Counted from the first letter of the stretch, positions 1 through 6,822 are shown. The stretch is 18,099 nt of DNA from Betaproteobacteria bacterium (GCA_009927195.1 RFNL01000392.1:1-18099), one strand, 5' to 3'. Notes: generated by a model from the sequence alone, not told the origin. Program-made: numbers and translations.

Positions 1-922
1 CCAAAATAAATTCGTAACTGTTTTGCTCGACGTAGCCGATGTGCGGTGTGCAAATGCAGTTTTCCAATCGCAACAAGGCATGCCCTTGCAAAACAGGCTC
101 GCTTTCAAACACATCAATGGCAGCCAGTCCTGGTCGACCGCGACTGAGCGCTGCGACCAGCACGTCTGGGTCTATCAACTCAGCCCTGGAGGTGTTGACC
201 AGCATGGCGGTGGATTTCATGCGCGCCAGATCCGGGGCTTTGACAATGTGGCGCGTTTCGTCATTGAGGCGCAAATGAAGGCTCAAAACGTCGCAGCTTT
301 CAAAAAAGGCTTCCCGAGATGGGGCGCTTTCATGGCCTGACTGCTGCGCTGCTTGTCTTGAGCTTTCGCTGCCCCACACCATCACCCGCATGCCAAAGGC
401 TTTGGCATAGCCGGCCACCAATTGGCCGATTTTTCCGTAGCCCCAGATGCCCATGGTTTTTCCGTGCAAGACCATGCCCAAGCCGAAATTGACAGGCATG
501 GTGTTGTTTTTCAGACCAGATTGTTGCCAAGCACCGTGTTTGAGGTTGCTGATGTACTGGGGCAGTCGGCGCATTCCGGCCATGATCAGGGCCCATGTCA
601 GCTCGGCAGGCGCAATGGGGGAACCTACCCCTTGTGCCACAGCAATGCCATTTGCTGTGCAGGCGGCCACATCAATGTGGGGGCCTACCTTTCCGGTTTG
701 TGAGATGAGTTTGAGTTTGGGGAGTTTTTCGATCAACGCGCGGTTGAGGTGGGTGCGCTCGCGAATCAGCACCAAAATTTCAGCATCTTTGAGGCGCACC
801 GCCAGTTGCCCTGTGCCTTTGACGGTGTTGGTGTAAACCTTGGCAGCGTAAGGCTCCAATAGTTGCGCACATGCCAGTTTACGCACCGCGTCTTGGTAGT
901 CATCAAGGATCACAATGTTCAT
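1..922 (-). CDS. D-isomer-specific 2-hydroxyacid dehydrogenase, 3' end beyond window
   Basis: NAD(P)-dependent oxidoreductase of the D-2-hydroxyacid dehydrogenase family, which interconverts 2-keto acids and D-2-hydroxy acids in the cytoplasm; the substrate cannot be told from sequence. The 307 visible residues begin MNIVILDDYQDAV. They show the Rossmann dinucleotide motif GYGKIG (about 161-166) and the family's catalytic triad: Arg246 in NTSRAE, Glu275 in DVFESEP and His294 in CTPHIGY. The reading frame runs off the left edge, so perhaps 15-25 C-terminal residues are missing compared with the usual length of about 320-330. The gene lies downstream of lexA and a small ORF on the same strand, after a 76 bp gap, so read-through is possible. 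The start codon is the ATG at 922-920 and sits in the loop of a perfect 9-bp inverted repeat. No strong Shine-Dalgarno is present at normal distance. The family is certain; a specific role such as phosphoglycerate or glyoxylate metabolism is not assigned. Confidence 0.93.
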   Translation of the reverse strand, partial: MNIVILDDYQDAVRKLACAQLLEPYAAKVYTNTVKGTGQLAVRLKDAEILVLIRERTHLNRALIEKLPKLKLISQTGKVGPHIDVAACTANGIAVAQGVGSPIAPAELTWALIMAGMRRLPQYISNLKHGAWQQSGLKNNTMPVNFGLGMVLHGKTMGIWGYGKIGQLVAGYAKAFGMRVMVWGSESSRQAAQQSGHESAPSREAFFESCDVLSLHLRLNDETRHIVKAPDLARMKSTAMLVNTSRAELIDPDVLVAALSRGRPGLAAIDVFESEPVLQGHALLRLENCICTPHIGYVEQNSYEFIL

Positions 923-934
923 AACAACATTGTG
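911..934. repeat. Perfect 9-bp inverted repeat around the dehydrogenase start codon
   Basis: CACAATGTT at 911-919 and AACATTGTG at 926-934 are exact reverse complements separated by six bases. On the minus-strand mRNA the loop reads GUUAUG, so the AUG start is the end of the loop and the first codons form the 3' arm. This could be an operator for a dimeric repressor or an RNA hairpin limiting ribosome access. A 9-bp arm can arise by chance about once in a window of this size, so the function is only a suggestion; the position is what makes it notable. Confidence 0.5.
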
Positions 935-998
935 CCTTTGAATTTTGAAGGATGGCAGACCCTGGGCCAGGCTCGGGCAGTGAGAAGGTATGGATGCA

Positions 999-1310
999 TC
1001 AAGCGGCCAACTGGGTTTCGGTGCGCTTGTTTTGGCGCAGGGAGTCCAGCTTGATCAACCGGTCAAGCTCGGCGCATACCTCGTCCATGCGGCCTGAGAT
1101 GACCATCCGACCTGCCTGGTCAGGACCGGTTTGCGAATCCCTGACCCGTGCCATTCGCAAAGGTTTTGGCGGCTTGGCAGCAGCCACGATCAGCTTGGGC
1201 GCTGATCGAAATGGCTTTGCCGTTTGACGCGAAACAGGGGAAGGGGATGGGGTCGTCAATTGATAGAAGGGCGACATCATTTGAATCACACCCCAAATGG
1301 CCAGGTTCAT
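999..1310 (-). CDS. Small uncharacterised protein downstream of lexA
   Basis: A 103-residue protein that I cannot assign to a named family. It starts 10 bp after lexA, and a strong Shine-Dalgarno (AGGAGT on the minus strand) lies just upstream of the ATG at 1310, so it is very likely translated from the lexA transcript. It has a hydrophobic start (MNLAIWGVIQMM), a proline/serine/lysine-rich middle (about 18-60) that looks disordered, and a more regular C-terminal part containing VISGRMDEVCAELDRLI (about 70-86), which looks like an amphipathic helix. In pseudomonads the gene after lexA encodes a SulA-like division inhibitor, but I see no SulA signature here. Co-transcription with lexA would make it SOS-inducible; that is inferred from position. 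Good ribosome binding site and tight spacing support a real gene. Confidence 0.72.
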   Translation of the reverse strand: MNLAIWGVIQMMSPFYQLTTPSPSPVSRQTAKPFRSAPKLIVAAAKPPKPLRMARVRDSQTGPDQAGRMVISGRMDEVCAELDRLIKLDSLRQNKRTETQLAA

Positions 1311-1319
1311 GGATACTCC

Positions 1320-1994
1320 TTAAAACAACATGGTGTTGCGAATCAAGCCAACGGCCAAGCCCTCAATTTCAAAAGGTTCGCCGGGTTGGACCACGATGGT
1401 TTGAAAATCAGGGTTTTCGGGCAGCAATTCAATGCTGTTGGGGGTGCGCCGAAACCGCTTCACAGTGACCTCTTCCCCCAATCGGGCCACCACAATTTGT
1501 CCGTTTTTGGCTTCTTTGCTGATTTGTACTGCCAGTAAGTCGCCGTCCATGATGCCGGCATCACGCATGGACATGCCTCTCACTTTGAGCAAATAGTCTG
1601 GGGCGTGTTGAAACAAACTGTTTTCCACGTAAAAGGTTTGATCGACATGTTCTTGGGCCAAGATGGGTGAACCAGCGGCCACACGGCCAATCAAAGGCAG
1701 GGCCAATTGGGCCAAACCATCCAGGGGTAAATGGAATTGCTTGCTGCGGATTTGGTTGATCGAGCGCAAGGCCGCTTCTTTCAAGCGAATGCCTCTGGAG
1801 GTGCCGCTGACCAATTCGATGGCACCCTTGCGAGCCAAGGCTTTGAGGTGTTCTTCTGCCGCATTGGCGGACTTGAAACCCAGCGCATTCGCGATTTCGG
1901 CCCGGGTGGGGGGCGAACCTTTGCGCTCAATGGTGCTTTGGATCAATGACAAAATTTGCTGTTGTCTATCGGTGAGCTTGGGGGCTTCGTTCAT
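1320..1994 (-). CDS. lexA: LexA repressor, SOS regulator
   Basis: Transcriptional repressor of the SOS DNA-damage response. RecA filaments stimulate its self-cleavage, which derepresses repair genes. The 224-residue product has an N-terminal winged helix-turn-helix (about 1-65, KLTDRQQQILSLIQ then SPPTRAEIANALGF) and a C-terminal peptidase domain. The cleavage bond is Ala107-Gly108 in RVAAGSP, the catalytic serine is Ser142 in GMSM and the lysine is Lys179 in VTVKRF, so the protein should be autocleavable. The chosen ATG at 1994 follows AGGAG at good spacing; a longer in-frame TTG start at 2012 would put that ribosome binding site inside the coding region. Three CTG-N10-CAG boxes upstream indicate strong autoregulation. 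Length matches betaproteobacterial LexA. Confidence 0.98.
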   Translation of the reverse strand: MNEAPKLTDRQQQILSLIQSTIERKGSPPTRAEIANALGFKSANAAEEHLKALARKGAIELVSGTSRGIRLKEAALRSINQIRSKQFHLPLDGLAQLALPLIGRVAAGSPILAQEHVDQTFYVENSLFQHAPDYLLKVRGMSMRDAGIMDGDLLAVQISKEAKNGQIVVARLGEEVTVKRFRRTPNSIELLPENPDFQTIVVQPGEPFEIEGLAVGLIRNTMLF

Positions 1995-2030
1995 GATGGG
2001 ACTCCTGCACAATGAAGGGAACCAAATGGG

Positions 2031-2046
2031 CTGCCTGAATATTCAG
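2031..2046. promoter_or_regulatory. LexA-binding SOS box 1 (proximal to lexA)
   Basis: CTGCCTGAATATTCAG fits the proteobacterial LexA pattern CTG-N10-CAG, and its inner twelve bases (2035-2046) form a perfect palindrome. It lies 36 bp upstream of the lexA start. It begins 17 bp before box 2, so with boxes 2 and 3 it forms a run of three sites at nearly helical spacing. Confidence 0.7.
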
Positions 2047-2047
2047 A

Positions 2048-2063
2048 CTGTTTGAATATCCAG
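2048..2063. promoter_or_regulatory. LexA-binding SOS box 2
   Basis: CTGTTTGAATATCCAG matches CTG-N10-CAG, with the CTGT half-site typical of LexA targets. It is the middle of three boxes in the 110 bp between the divergent lexA and asparaginase genes. Two boxes upstream of lexA is the well-known Escherichia coli arrangement, so at least two functional sites here are expected. Confidence 0.78.
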
Positions 2064-2066
2064 TAA

Positions 2067-2082
2067 CTGTATTTTTAACCAG
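2067..2082. promoter_or_regulatory. LexA-binding SOS box 3 (proximal to asparaginase)
   Basis: CTGTATTTTTAACCAG matches CTG-N10-CAG with a very A/T-rich centre, close to the E. coli consensus. It ends 22 bp before the asparaginase start codon. LexA bound here would probably cover that gene's promoter as well as part of the lexA control region, which is an inference from geometry. Confidence 0.78.
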
Positions 2083-2104
2083 TTTTTAAATTTTTGCAAG
2101 CGGT

Positions 2105-3091
2105 ATGACTGAAAATAAATCCAGAGTCGTTGTTTTGGGCACAGGCGGCACGATCGCGGGTTGGGCGCCTGACCCGAAGCAAGCACACCAATACCGCGCA
2201 GGCGAAGTCGCTGTGGGTGACTTGGTGAAGGCGTTGGCTCCCCAAGGACTGCACATTGAAACCGAGGATGTGGCCCGCATCGACAGTAAAAACATGAACT
2301 GGACTGTTTGGCAGCAGTTGGTGGCCCGATTGACGTATTGGTTGGCCCATGACGATGTGCAAGGTGTGGTGGTTACCCATGGAACCGATACGCTGGAAGA
2401 AACGGCCATATTGCTCCACAGTTTGTTGAAGGGAGACAAAACGGTTGTCATCACTGGCGCCATGCGTGCGGCCAATGCACCGGATTGCGATGGGCCTGTC
2501 AATTTGCAAGATGCCATCAGATTGGCCGCTACCCCCGGGCGGGCGGGTGTGGTGGCGGTTTTTGCCGGGCATGTGCATGCCCCAGCCAGCTTGACCAAAC
2601 TGGACTGTCAATCTTTGCGGGCCTTTGCCTCGTCCGACCCCGTTCCCATTGAGCCAGCCATTGAGAATTTGACGGCCTTGCGTGAGCGTTTTTCAGGCCA
2701 ACCTGATCACCCCGTGGACATGGATGTGTCGGCCTTTTTGCAAGTGACGGCTTGGCCAAGGGTGGAACTGGTGCACAACCATGCGGCTCAGGATGGTTGG
2801 CTGGTGCGAACGCTCATCGCCAGCCCAGATGCGCCCGAAGCCTGGGTGGTTGCGGGCACCGGCAATGGCACGCTGAGCCAAGGCTTGGAAGACGCCTTGA
2901 TCCAGGCCCAAGAAAAGGGGGCCTGGGTCTGGCGAACCAGCCGATGCCCATGGGGCTCGGTTCAAGCCCAAAGAGGGGATCGCTTGTCACAGGTCTGTGC
3001 GCTCAATCCGTGTAAAGCCAGGGTGGTGGTGACCTTGGCTTTGTTGGCACTGGCCCTCAAACAGCAAGGGCTTGCAAGGCCCTTGCCTTGA
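2105..3091 (+). CDS. L-asparaginase, no signal peptide
   Basis: Hydrolyses L-asparagine to aspartate and ammonia. The 328-residue protein carries both active-site signatures of the bacterial asparaginase/glutaminase family: GTGGTIAG with nucleophile Thr16, and THGTDTLEET with Thr94-Asp95. Tyr30 in QYRAGEV and Lys165 in SLTKLD align with the flexible-loop tyrosine and catalytic lysine of the E. coli type II enzyme. The N terminus is charged and polar (MTENKSRVVVLG) with no signal peptide, so the protein is probably cytoplasmic although its loop motifs resemble type II. The start is the first ATG in frame; the Shine-Dalgarno is weak. The gene diverges from lexA across three SOS boxes. At its 3' end it overlaps adk tail-to-tail by 35 bp, with no room for a separate terminator. 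Confidence 0.95.
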   Translation: MTENKSRVVVLGTGGTIAGWAPDPKQAHQYRAGEVAVGDLVKALAPQGLHIETEDVARIDSKNMNWTVWQQLVARLTYWLAHDDVQGVVVTHGTDTLEETAILLHSLLKGDKTVVITGAMRAANAPDCDGPVNLQDAIRLAATPGRAGVVAVFAGHVHAPASLTKLDCQSLRAFASSDPVPIEPAIENLTALRERFSGQPDHPVDMDVSAFLQVTAWPRVELVHNHAAQDGWLVRTLIASPDAPEAWVVAGTGNGTLSQGLEDALIQAQEKGAWVWRTSRCPWGSVQAQRGDRLSQVCALNPCKARVVVTLALLALALKQQGLARPLP

Positions 3092-3713
3092 TCTCCTCCA
3101 CCTGACCCACGCCACTGATGGCGTGATAGCGTGGGGCCTGGACGGGGTCTGACTTGGCCCAGTGGGCGTAATAGTCCACCAAAGGGCGGGTTTGTGCGGC
3201 GTAAACCTCCAAGCGTTTGCGAACGGTTTCTTCCTTGTCGTCGTCGCGTTGGATCAATGGCTCCCCAGTGACATCATCGAGGCCGCTGACCTTGGGTGGG
3301 TTGAAATGAATGTGGTAGGTGCGACCGCTTGCCACATGGGCGCGTCGACCACTCATGCGCTCGATGATCGCTTCAAAGGGGACATCGATTTCCAGCACAT
3401 GGTCAAGTTTGACACCCGCCGCTTTCATGGCATCTGCCTGCGGAATGGTGCGGGGGAAACCATCAAACAAAAAGCCATTGGCGCAATCTGGTTGGGCGAT
3501 GCGTTCTTTGACCAGCCCAATGATGATCTCGTCGCTGACCAAACCCCCGGCATCCATTACTTTTTTGGCCGCTAAACCCATTTCTGTTCCGGCTTTGACC
3601 GCAGCACGCAACATGTCACCCGTTGAGATTTGTGGGATTTGGAATTTTTCGCAAATAAAGCTTGCTTGGGTGCCTTTGCCGGCACCAGGCGCACCTAGAA
3701 GGATGAGTCTCAT
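3057..3713 (-). CDS. adk: Adenylate kinase
   Basis: Catalyses ATP + AMP to 2 ADP and balances the adenylate pool in the cytoplasm. The 218-residue protein has the P-loop GAPGAGKGT (7-15), an AMP-binding region (about 30-59, starting STGDMLRAAV), DGFPRT (84-89), and a long-form LID domain (about 122-159, GRRAH to IQRDDDK). The LID lacks the four zinc-binding cysteines of Gram-positive enzymes, as expected for a proteobacterium. The ATG at 3713 follows AGAGGAAA on the minus strand; an upstream in-frame start would add 19 residues before the universal MRLILLGAPG and was rejected. It is the last gene of the exbB-to-kdsB cluster but is separated from kdsB by 98 bp, which holds a TATAAG-like element and may contain its own promoter. 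Its 3' end overlaps the convergent asparaginase gene. Confidence 0.98.
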   Translation of the reverse strand: MRLILLGAPGAGKGTQASFICEKFQIPQISTGDMLRAAVKAGTEMGLAAKKVMDAGGLVSDEIIIGLVKERIAQPDCANGFLFDGFPRTIPQADAMKAAGVKLDHVLEIDVPFEAIIERMSGRRAHVASGRTYHIHFNPPKVSGLDDVTGEPLIQRDDDKEETVRKRLEVYAAQTRPLVDYYAHWAKSDPVQAPRYHAISGVGQVEEIKARALQALAV

Positions 3714-3811
3714 GTCTTTCCTCTGATTCTTATAAATTCTGTCGATGGCAAGCAGGTCAGTGCCCGCCACATCACATGGGGCAACAATAACATGCAGGCG
3801 ATGCGAAAAGC

Positions 3812-4567
3812 TTACAAAGGCGGGGCAAATTGGCGCCTCACCCGTTCCAAGTCTTCGGGGGTGTCCACCCCCATGCCAGGGGCCTGAGGCGTGATGAGCA
3901 CAGCAATTTTGTGGCCATGCCAGAGGGCGCGGAGTTGTTCCAGTGACTCCATGTCTTCCAAAGGGGCGCGTTCAAGTGCGGGAAAAGCACGCAAAAAGGA
4001 TGCACGGTAGCCATAAATGCCCACGTGTCGCATGACTTGAACCGGCGGTGGCGTTTGGGTGTGGGCGCCGTCGCGCCAATGTGGAATGGTGGCCCGGCTG
4101 AAGTACATGGCGTTGTGGAATCGATCGAGCACCACCTTCACGACATGGGTATTGGTCAACTCTTCAGCTTCAGAGATGGCATGGGCCACGGTACTCATGC
4201 TGCATTCGGGGCGGTCAAACAGCAACTGGGCCACTTGGTCGATCACCTGGGGCTCTATCAACGGTTCATCCCCTTGCACATTGACCACCAAGGCCTCGTC
4301 GCTCAACCCCAGTAAGTCGCAAGCCTCGGCCAAACGGTCACTGCCAGAGACATGGTCAGAGCGGGTCAATAAGGCTTGGATGTGGTGTTCCGCACAGGCT
4401 TGGAGAATGCGCACATCGTCAGTGGCCACCACAACTTTTTGGGCTTGGCTCAATTGGGCCCTTTGCGCCACCCGCACCACCATGGGCACGCCGGCGATGT
4501 CTGCCAAAGGTTTATGGGCCAAACGGGTCGACGCCATCCGGGCCGGTATCAACACGGAAAAGGCCAT
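3812..4567 (-). CDS. kdsB: 3-deoxy-manno-octulosonate cytidylyltransferase (CMP-Kdo synthetase)
   Basis: Activates Kdo with CTP to give CMP-Kdo, the donor for the inner core of lipopolysaccharide. The 251-residue product shows the cytidylyltransferase N terminus SVLIPARMASTRLAHKPLA, where the usual Pro-Gly before the Lys is Ala-His. It also has NVQGDEP (about 95-101), HVGIYGYR, ESLEQLRAL and the C-terminal GVDTPEDLERV. Two adjacent ATG codons exist (4570 and 4567); the second is preferred because the GGGG ribosome-binding stretch is too close to the first. The gene follows the Trm112-like gene by 9 bp, the same order as ycaR-kdsB in E. coli, which supports translation from one messenger. Confidence 0.97.
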   Translation of the reverse strand: MAFSVLIPARMASTRLAHKPLADIAGVPMVVRVAQRAQLSQAQKVVVATDDVRILQACAEHHIQALLTRSDHVSGSDRLAEACDLLGLSDEALVVNVQGDEPLIEPQVIDQVAQLLFDRPECSMSTVAHAISEAEELTNTHVVKVVLDRFHNAMYFSRATIPHWRDGAHTQTPPPVQVMRHVGIYGYRASFLRAFPALERAPLEDMESLEQLRALWHGHKIAVLITPQAPGMGVDTPEDLERVRRQFAPPL

Positions 4568-4576
4568 CATTACCCC

Positions 4577-4759
4577 TCAACGCTCGCACTCTTCGTCGGT
4601 CAAAGTCCTGGCTTGGGTTTCGAGCATGATGGGAACGCCATCGCGAACCGGGTAGGCCAAACGAGCGCTGCGAGAGATCAACTCCTGGTTTTCACGCAGG
4701 TATTCCAAAGGCCCTTTGGTCACAGGGCAAACCAAGAGTTCAAGCAGTTTGATGTCCAT
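4577..4759 (-). CDS. ycaR: Trm112-like small protein (YcaR/UPF0434 family)
   Basis: A 60-residue protein of the Trm112/UPF0434 family, recognised by MDIKLLELLVCPVTKGPLEY at the start, LAYPVRDGVPIMLETQAR in the middle and an acidic end. Its function in bacteria is not settled; eukaryotic Trm112 activates methyltransferases. The family's CPxC knuckle is here CPVT, with only Cys11 kept, so this copy probably does not bind zinc there. The gene sits between lpxK and kdsB exactly as in E. coli, and its first 20 bp overlap the end of lpxK, so it is probably translationally coupled. Confidence 0.95.
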   Translation of the reverse strand: MDIKLLELLVCPVTKGPLEYLRENQELISRSARLAYPVRDGVPIMLETQARTLTDEECER

Positions 4760-5756
4760 GCGGGAATGATATCCGCTGGGTCAGGACCCGATCCAAGTCT
4801 TGCATCCAGGCGTCCAGGCCAAGCACCTCCAGTGGAACGGCCCATATTTGAGGATGGCGTGGCCATAACTTGACGGCATCTTTCTCGGTGCAAAACCAAT
4901 CGCCAGGTGCCTCTTGGGGCTCAAAGCTTTTGAGGGGATCGTGGTCAGGCCATGCTTGTGCCAGGGCTACATTCAGCCCTTGCCGGCGCAAAGCATCAAA
5001 AAACGGTTCAGGTTTGGCAATACCTGCCAGGGCATTGACGGGTTGGTCACCCCAGGCGGCCAAAGCCTGTCGGCGGCCGTTGGCTTGTATGGCGTAGTTG
5101 GCCAATCGCCGCTGAACTGGAACAGCCTCAATCCCGGACAATGCCTGAGAACTCAGGTTCCATCGTTGAATATGGGGGTTGAGAGGTCGTGGCCAGGGCT
5201 CGCGCAATGGGCCAGCAGGTAGCAGCCAGCCGTTGCCCAACCCGCGTTCGTCAAAAACGCACACTTCGATGTCGCGGTGTAGGCCAAGGTGCTGCATACC
5301 GTCGTCACTGATCAAGACCTGGGTGTGGGGGTGCGCAGCCAGCAGGGCTTGGCAGCAAGCGGCTCGGTCTTGGCCCACAAAAACGGGCACCTGGCAGCGC
5401 AGCCATACCAGCAAGGGCTCATCGCCAACCTCTTCAAATTGACTGGTTGGATGGACGGCGATGACCCCATTCAGGCTTCTTCCGTGCCCCCTGGAGACCA
5501 CTCCCACATGAAGGCCTTGGGCTTTCCAATGTGCCGCCAAGGCCATCACGATGGGGGTTTTACCGGCACCACCCGCAAGGACGTTGCCCACCACCACGGT
5601 CGGTACGTTATTGGGCTTTGGTGGGTGAAGAACCGCTTGGCGTTGACGCCAGCGAACAACCAGCCACGTGATGGCACTGAGCGGCCAAAGAGTGCAACTG
5701 AACCAATTGCGCGTTTGCCACTGGCGCACCAGCCAGGTTTGCCAGCCCAGGCGCAT
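4740..5756 (-). CDS. lpxK: Tetraacyldisaccharide 4'-kinase
   Basis: Phosphorylates the 4' position of the lipid A disaccharide, the sixth step of the Raetz pathway, at the cytoplasmic face of the inner membrane. The 338-residue protein has an N-terminal hydrophobic helix (about 15-35) for membrane association. A Walker A of LpxK type, GNVLAGGAGKTP, lies at about 58-68. It also carries VVSRGHGR, ISDDGMQHLGLHRD and FCTEKDAVKL, all hallmark motifs of the family. Its ATG at 5756 directly abuts the TGA of exbD (TGAATG), and its last 20 bp overlap the Trm112-like gene. Length is normal. No msbA exporter lies next to it, unlike in enterobacteria; exbB and exbD occupy that place. Confidence 0.97.
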   Translation of the reverse strand: MRLGWQTWLVRQWQTRNWFSCTLWPLSAITWLVVRWRQRQAVLHPPKPNNVPTVVVGNVLAGGAGKTPIVMALAAHWKAQGLHVGVVSRGHGRSLNGVIAVHPTSQFEEVGDEPLLVWLRCQVPVFVGQDRAACCQALLAAHPHTQVLISDDGMQHLGLHRDIEVCVFDERGLGNGWLLPAGPLREPWPRPLNPHIQRWNLSSQALSGIEAVPVQRRLANYAIQANGRRQALAAWGDQPVNALAGIAKPEPFFDALRRQGLNVALAQAWPDHDPLKSFEPQEAPGDWFCTEKDAVKLWPRHPQIWAVPLEVLGLDAWMQDLDRVLTQRISFPHGHQTA

Positions 5757-6185
5757 TCAGCGGGCGACCCCAGCCGTTGGGGCGCGCGTGACAAAGGTGA
5801 TGGCAGGGATCCCAGCGGCTTTGCCTGCTTCCATCACAGCGATCACCGATTGGTGGGGGGCCTGGGCATCGGCGCTGATAACCAGCATGGGTTTGTCCAT
5901 GCCAGCGCCCGCTTGCATGAGGGCAGCGGTCAAGGCCTTGATACCGCGTTGGGGCAAGTCTTGCTTATTAACGGCATACTGGCCTTCATGGGTGATGGAG
6001 ACCAGGATTTCTTGTGCATTTTCAGATTGAATTTTGGTGTCGGCCGTGGGCAAATTCAGATTGATCTCGGTGTACTTGTTGTAAGTGCTGGAGAGCATCA
6101 AAAAAATCAAAATGACCAGCAGCACATCGATGAATGCGATCAGATTGATTTCAGGCTCCGTGGGCCGTTGGGAGCGAAATTTCAT
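5757..6185 (-). CDS. exbD: ExbD/TolR-type biopolymer transport protein
   Basis: Partner of ExbB in a proton-driven inner-membrane motor that energises TonB-dependent outer-membrane transport or related envelope work. The 142-residue protein has a short cytoplasmic N terminus (MKFRSQRPTEPEINL), one membrane helix (about 13-33) with the essential proton-carrying Asp20 in LIAFIDVLLV, then a periplasmic domain. The helix sequence is typical of ExbD/TolR. No TonB or Pal/TolB gene is in the window, so the ExbD versus TolR choice rests on family resemblance. It starts 10 bp after exbB and its stop codon touches the lpxK start. The start has no strong Shine-Dalgarno, which suggests coupling to exbB. 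Confidence 0.92.
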   Translation of the reverse strand: MKFRSQRPTEPEINLIAFIDVLLVILIFLMLSSTYNKYTEINLNLPTADTKIQSENAQEILVSITHEGQYAVNKQDLPQRGIKALTAALMQAGAGMDKPMLVISADAQAPHQSVIAVMEAGKAAGIPAITFVTRAPTAGVAR

Positions 6186-6195
6186 GGCTTATGCA

Positions 6196-6822
6196 TCAGC
6201 GCAAAGACGTGCGCAACTGGTACAGATGGCGCACCCAGCGTTGCGCAGCCACTTCCAATGCGACCACGTAGGCGTCAACTTTCGCGCGAAAAAAACGCCA
6301 AAAAAACAAGGTGGGTATGGCCACCATCAGGCCAAAAGCAGTGTTGTAGAGGGCCATGGAGATCCCTTGGGCCAGTTGAGCAGGGTTGCCACTGCCAGGG
6401 GTTTGGGCCGCAAAAATGTCAATCATGCCCACCACTGTTCCCAGCAAGCCAAGCAATGGCGCGGCAGAGGCGATGGTGGCCAAAGTCACCAGGTATTTTT
6501 CAAGTTCGTGAGCCGCTTGCTTGCCTGCCAACTCGATGGACTCACTCAATTCCTCCTGGCTCGAATGCGGTTGTAAGCGCAATTGTTGCAAACCGCTGGC
6601 CAGCACTTGACCGAGCAAGCTGTGGAGGGCCAAATTTTTAATGGATTCTTCGGTGGGCAATTGATGCCGTGACGCTTTAATGGCAGCGTCGAGCAAGTCA
6701 GCCGGCACGATTCGTTGGTCATGCAGGCTGTAAAAACGCTCTAACACCAAGGCCAAAGCCAAAATTGAACAAATGATGAGCGGCCATATGGGCCAGCCAG
6801 CAGCTTGTATGATGGAAATCAA
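6196..6822 (-). CDS. exbB: ExbB/TolQ/MotA-type proton channel protein, TTG start
   Basis: Forms the proton channel with ExbD. The 208-residue protein has three membrane segments: about 8-28 (AAGWPIWPLIICSILALALV), about 110-135 (with the conserved APLLGLLGTVVGMIDIF), and about 150-175 (GISMALYNTAFGLMVAIP). A cytoplasmic loop lies between the first two. An in-frame TGA six bases upstream prevents a longer form, and no ATG occurs near the family's N terminus. The start is therefore taken as the TTG at 6822-6820, giving MISIIQAAGWPIWPL, with GGGG eight bases before it as ribosome binding site. It is the first gene of the exbB-exbD-lpxK-ycaR-kdsB run. A rare start codon may reduce its expression. 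Confidence 0.92.
   Translation of the reverse strand: MISIIQAAGWPIWPLIICSILALALVLERFYSLHDQRIVPADLLDAAIKASRHQLPTEESIKNLALHSLLGQVLASGLQQLRLQPHSSQEELSESIELAGKQAAHELEKYLVTLATIASAAPLLGLLGTVVGMIDIFAAQTPGSGNPAQLAQGISMALYNTAFGLMVAIPTLFFWRFFRAKVDAYVVALEVAAQRWVRHLYQLRTSLR

Noticed and set aside
1987..2012. Longer LexA starting at the TTG at 2012
   Set aside because: The ribosome binding site AGGAG would lie inside the coding region, and the six extra residues precede the normal family N terminus.
2085..2104. Clear sigma70 promoter for lexA or asparaginase
   Set aside because: The region is A/T-rich and many weak pairs can be drawn (for example TTGCAA with A-rich -10 hexamers on the minus strand), but none is good enough to call.
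6289..6310. Two A7 runs as a phase-variable tract in exbB
   Set aside because: They encode the conserved Phe-Phe-Trp-Arg-Phe-Phe stretch after the last membrane helix and are explained by Phe codon choice.
5289..6641. Open plus-strand frame of 450 residues opposite lpxK, exbD and exbB
   Set aside because: It lies entirely antisense to well-supported genes, has low-complexity His/Gly/Gln composition and no recognisable domain; it is a shadow of the minus-strand genes' codon bias.
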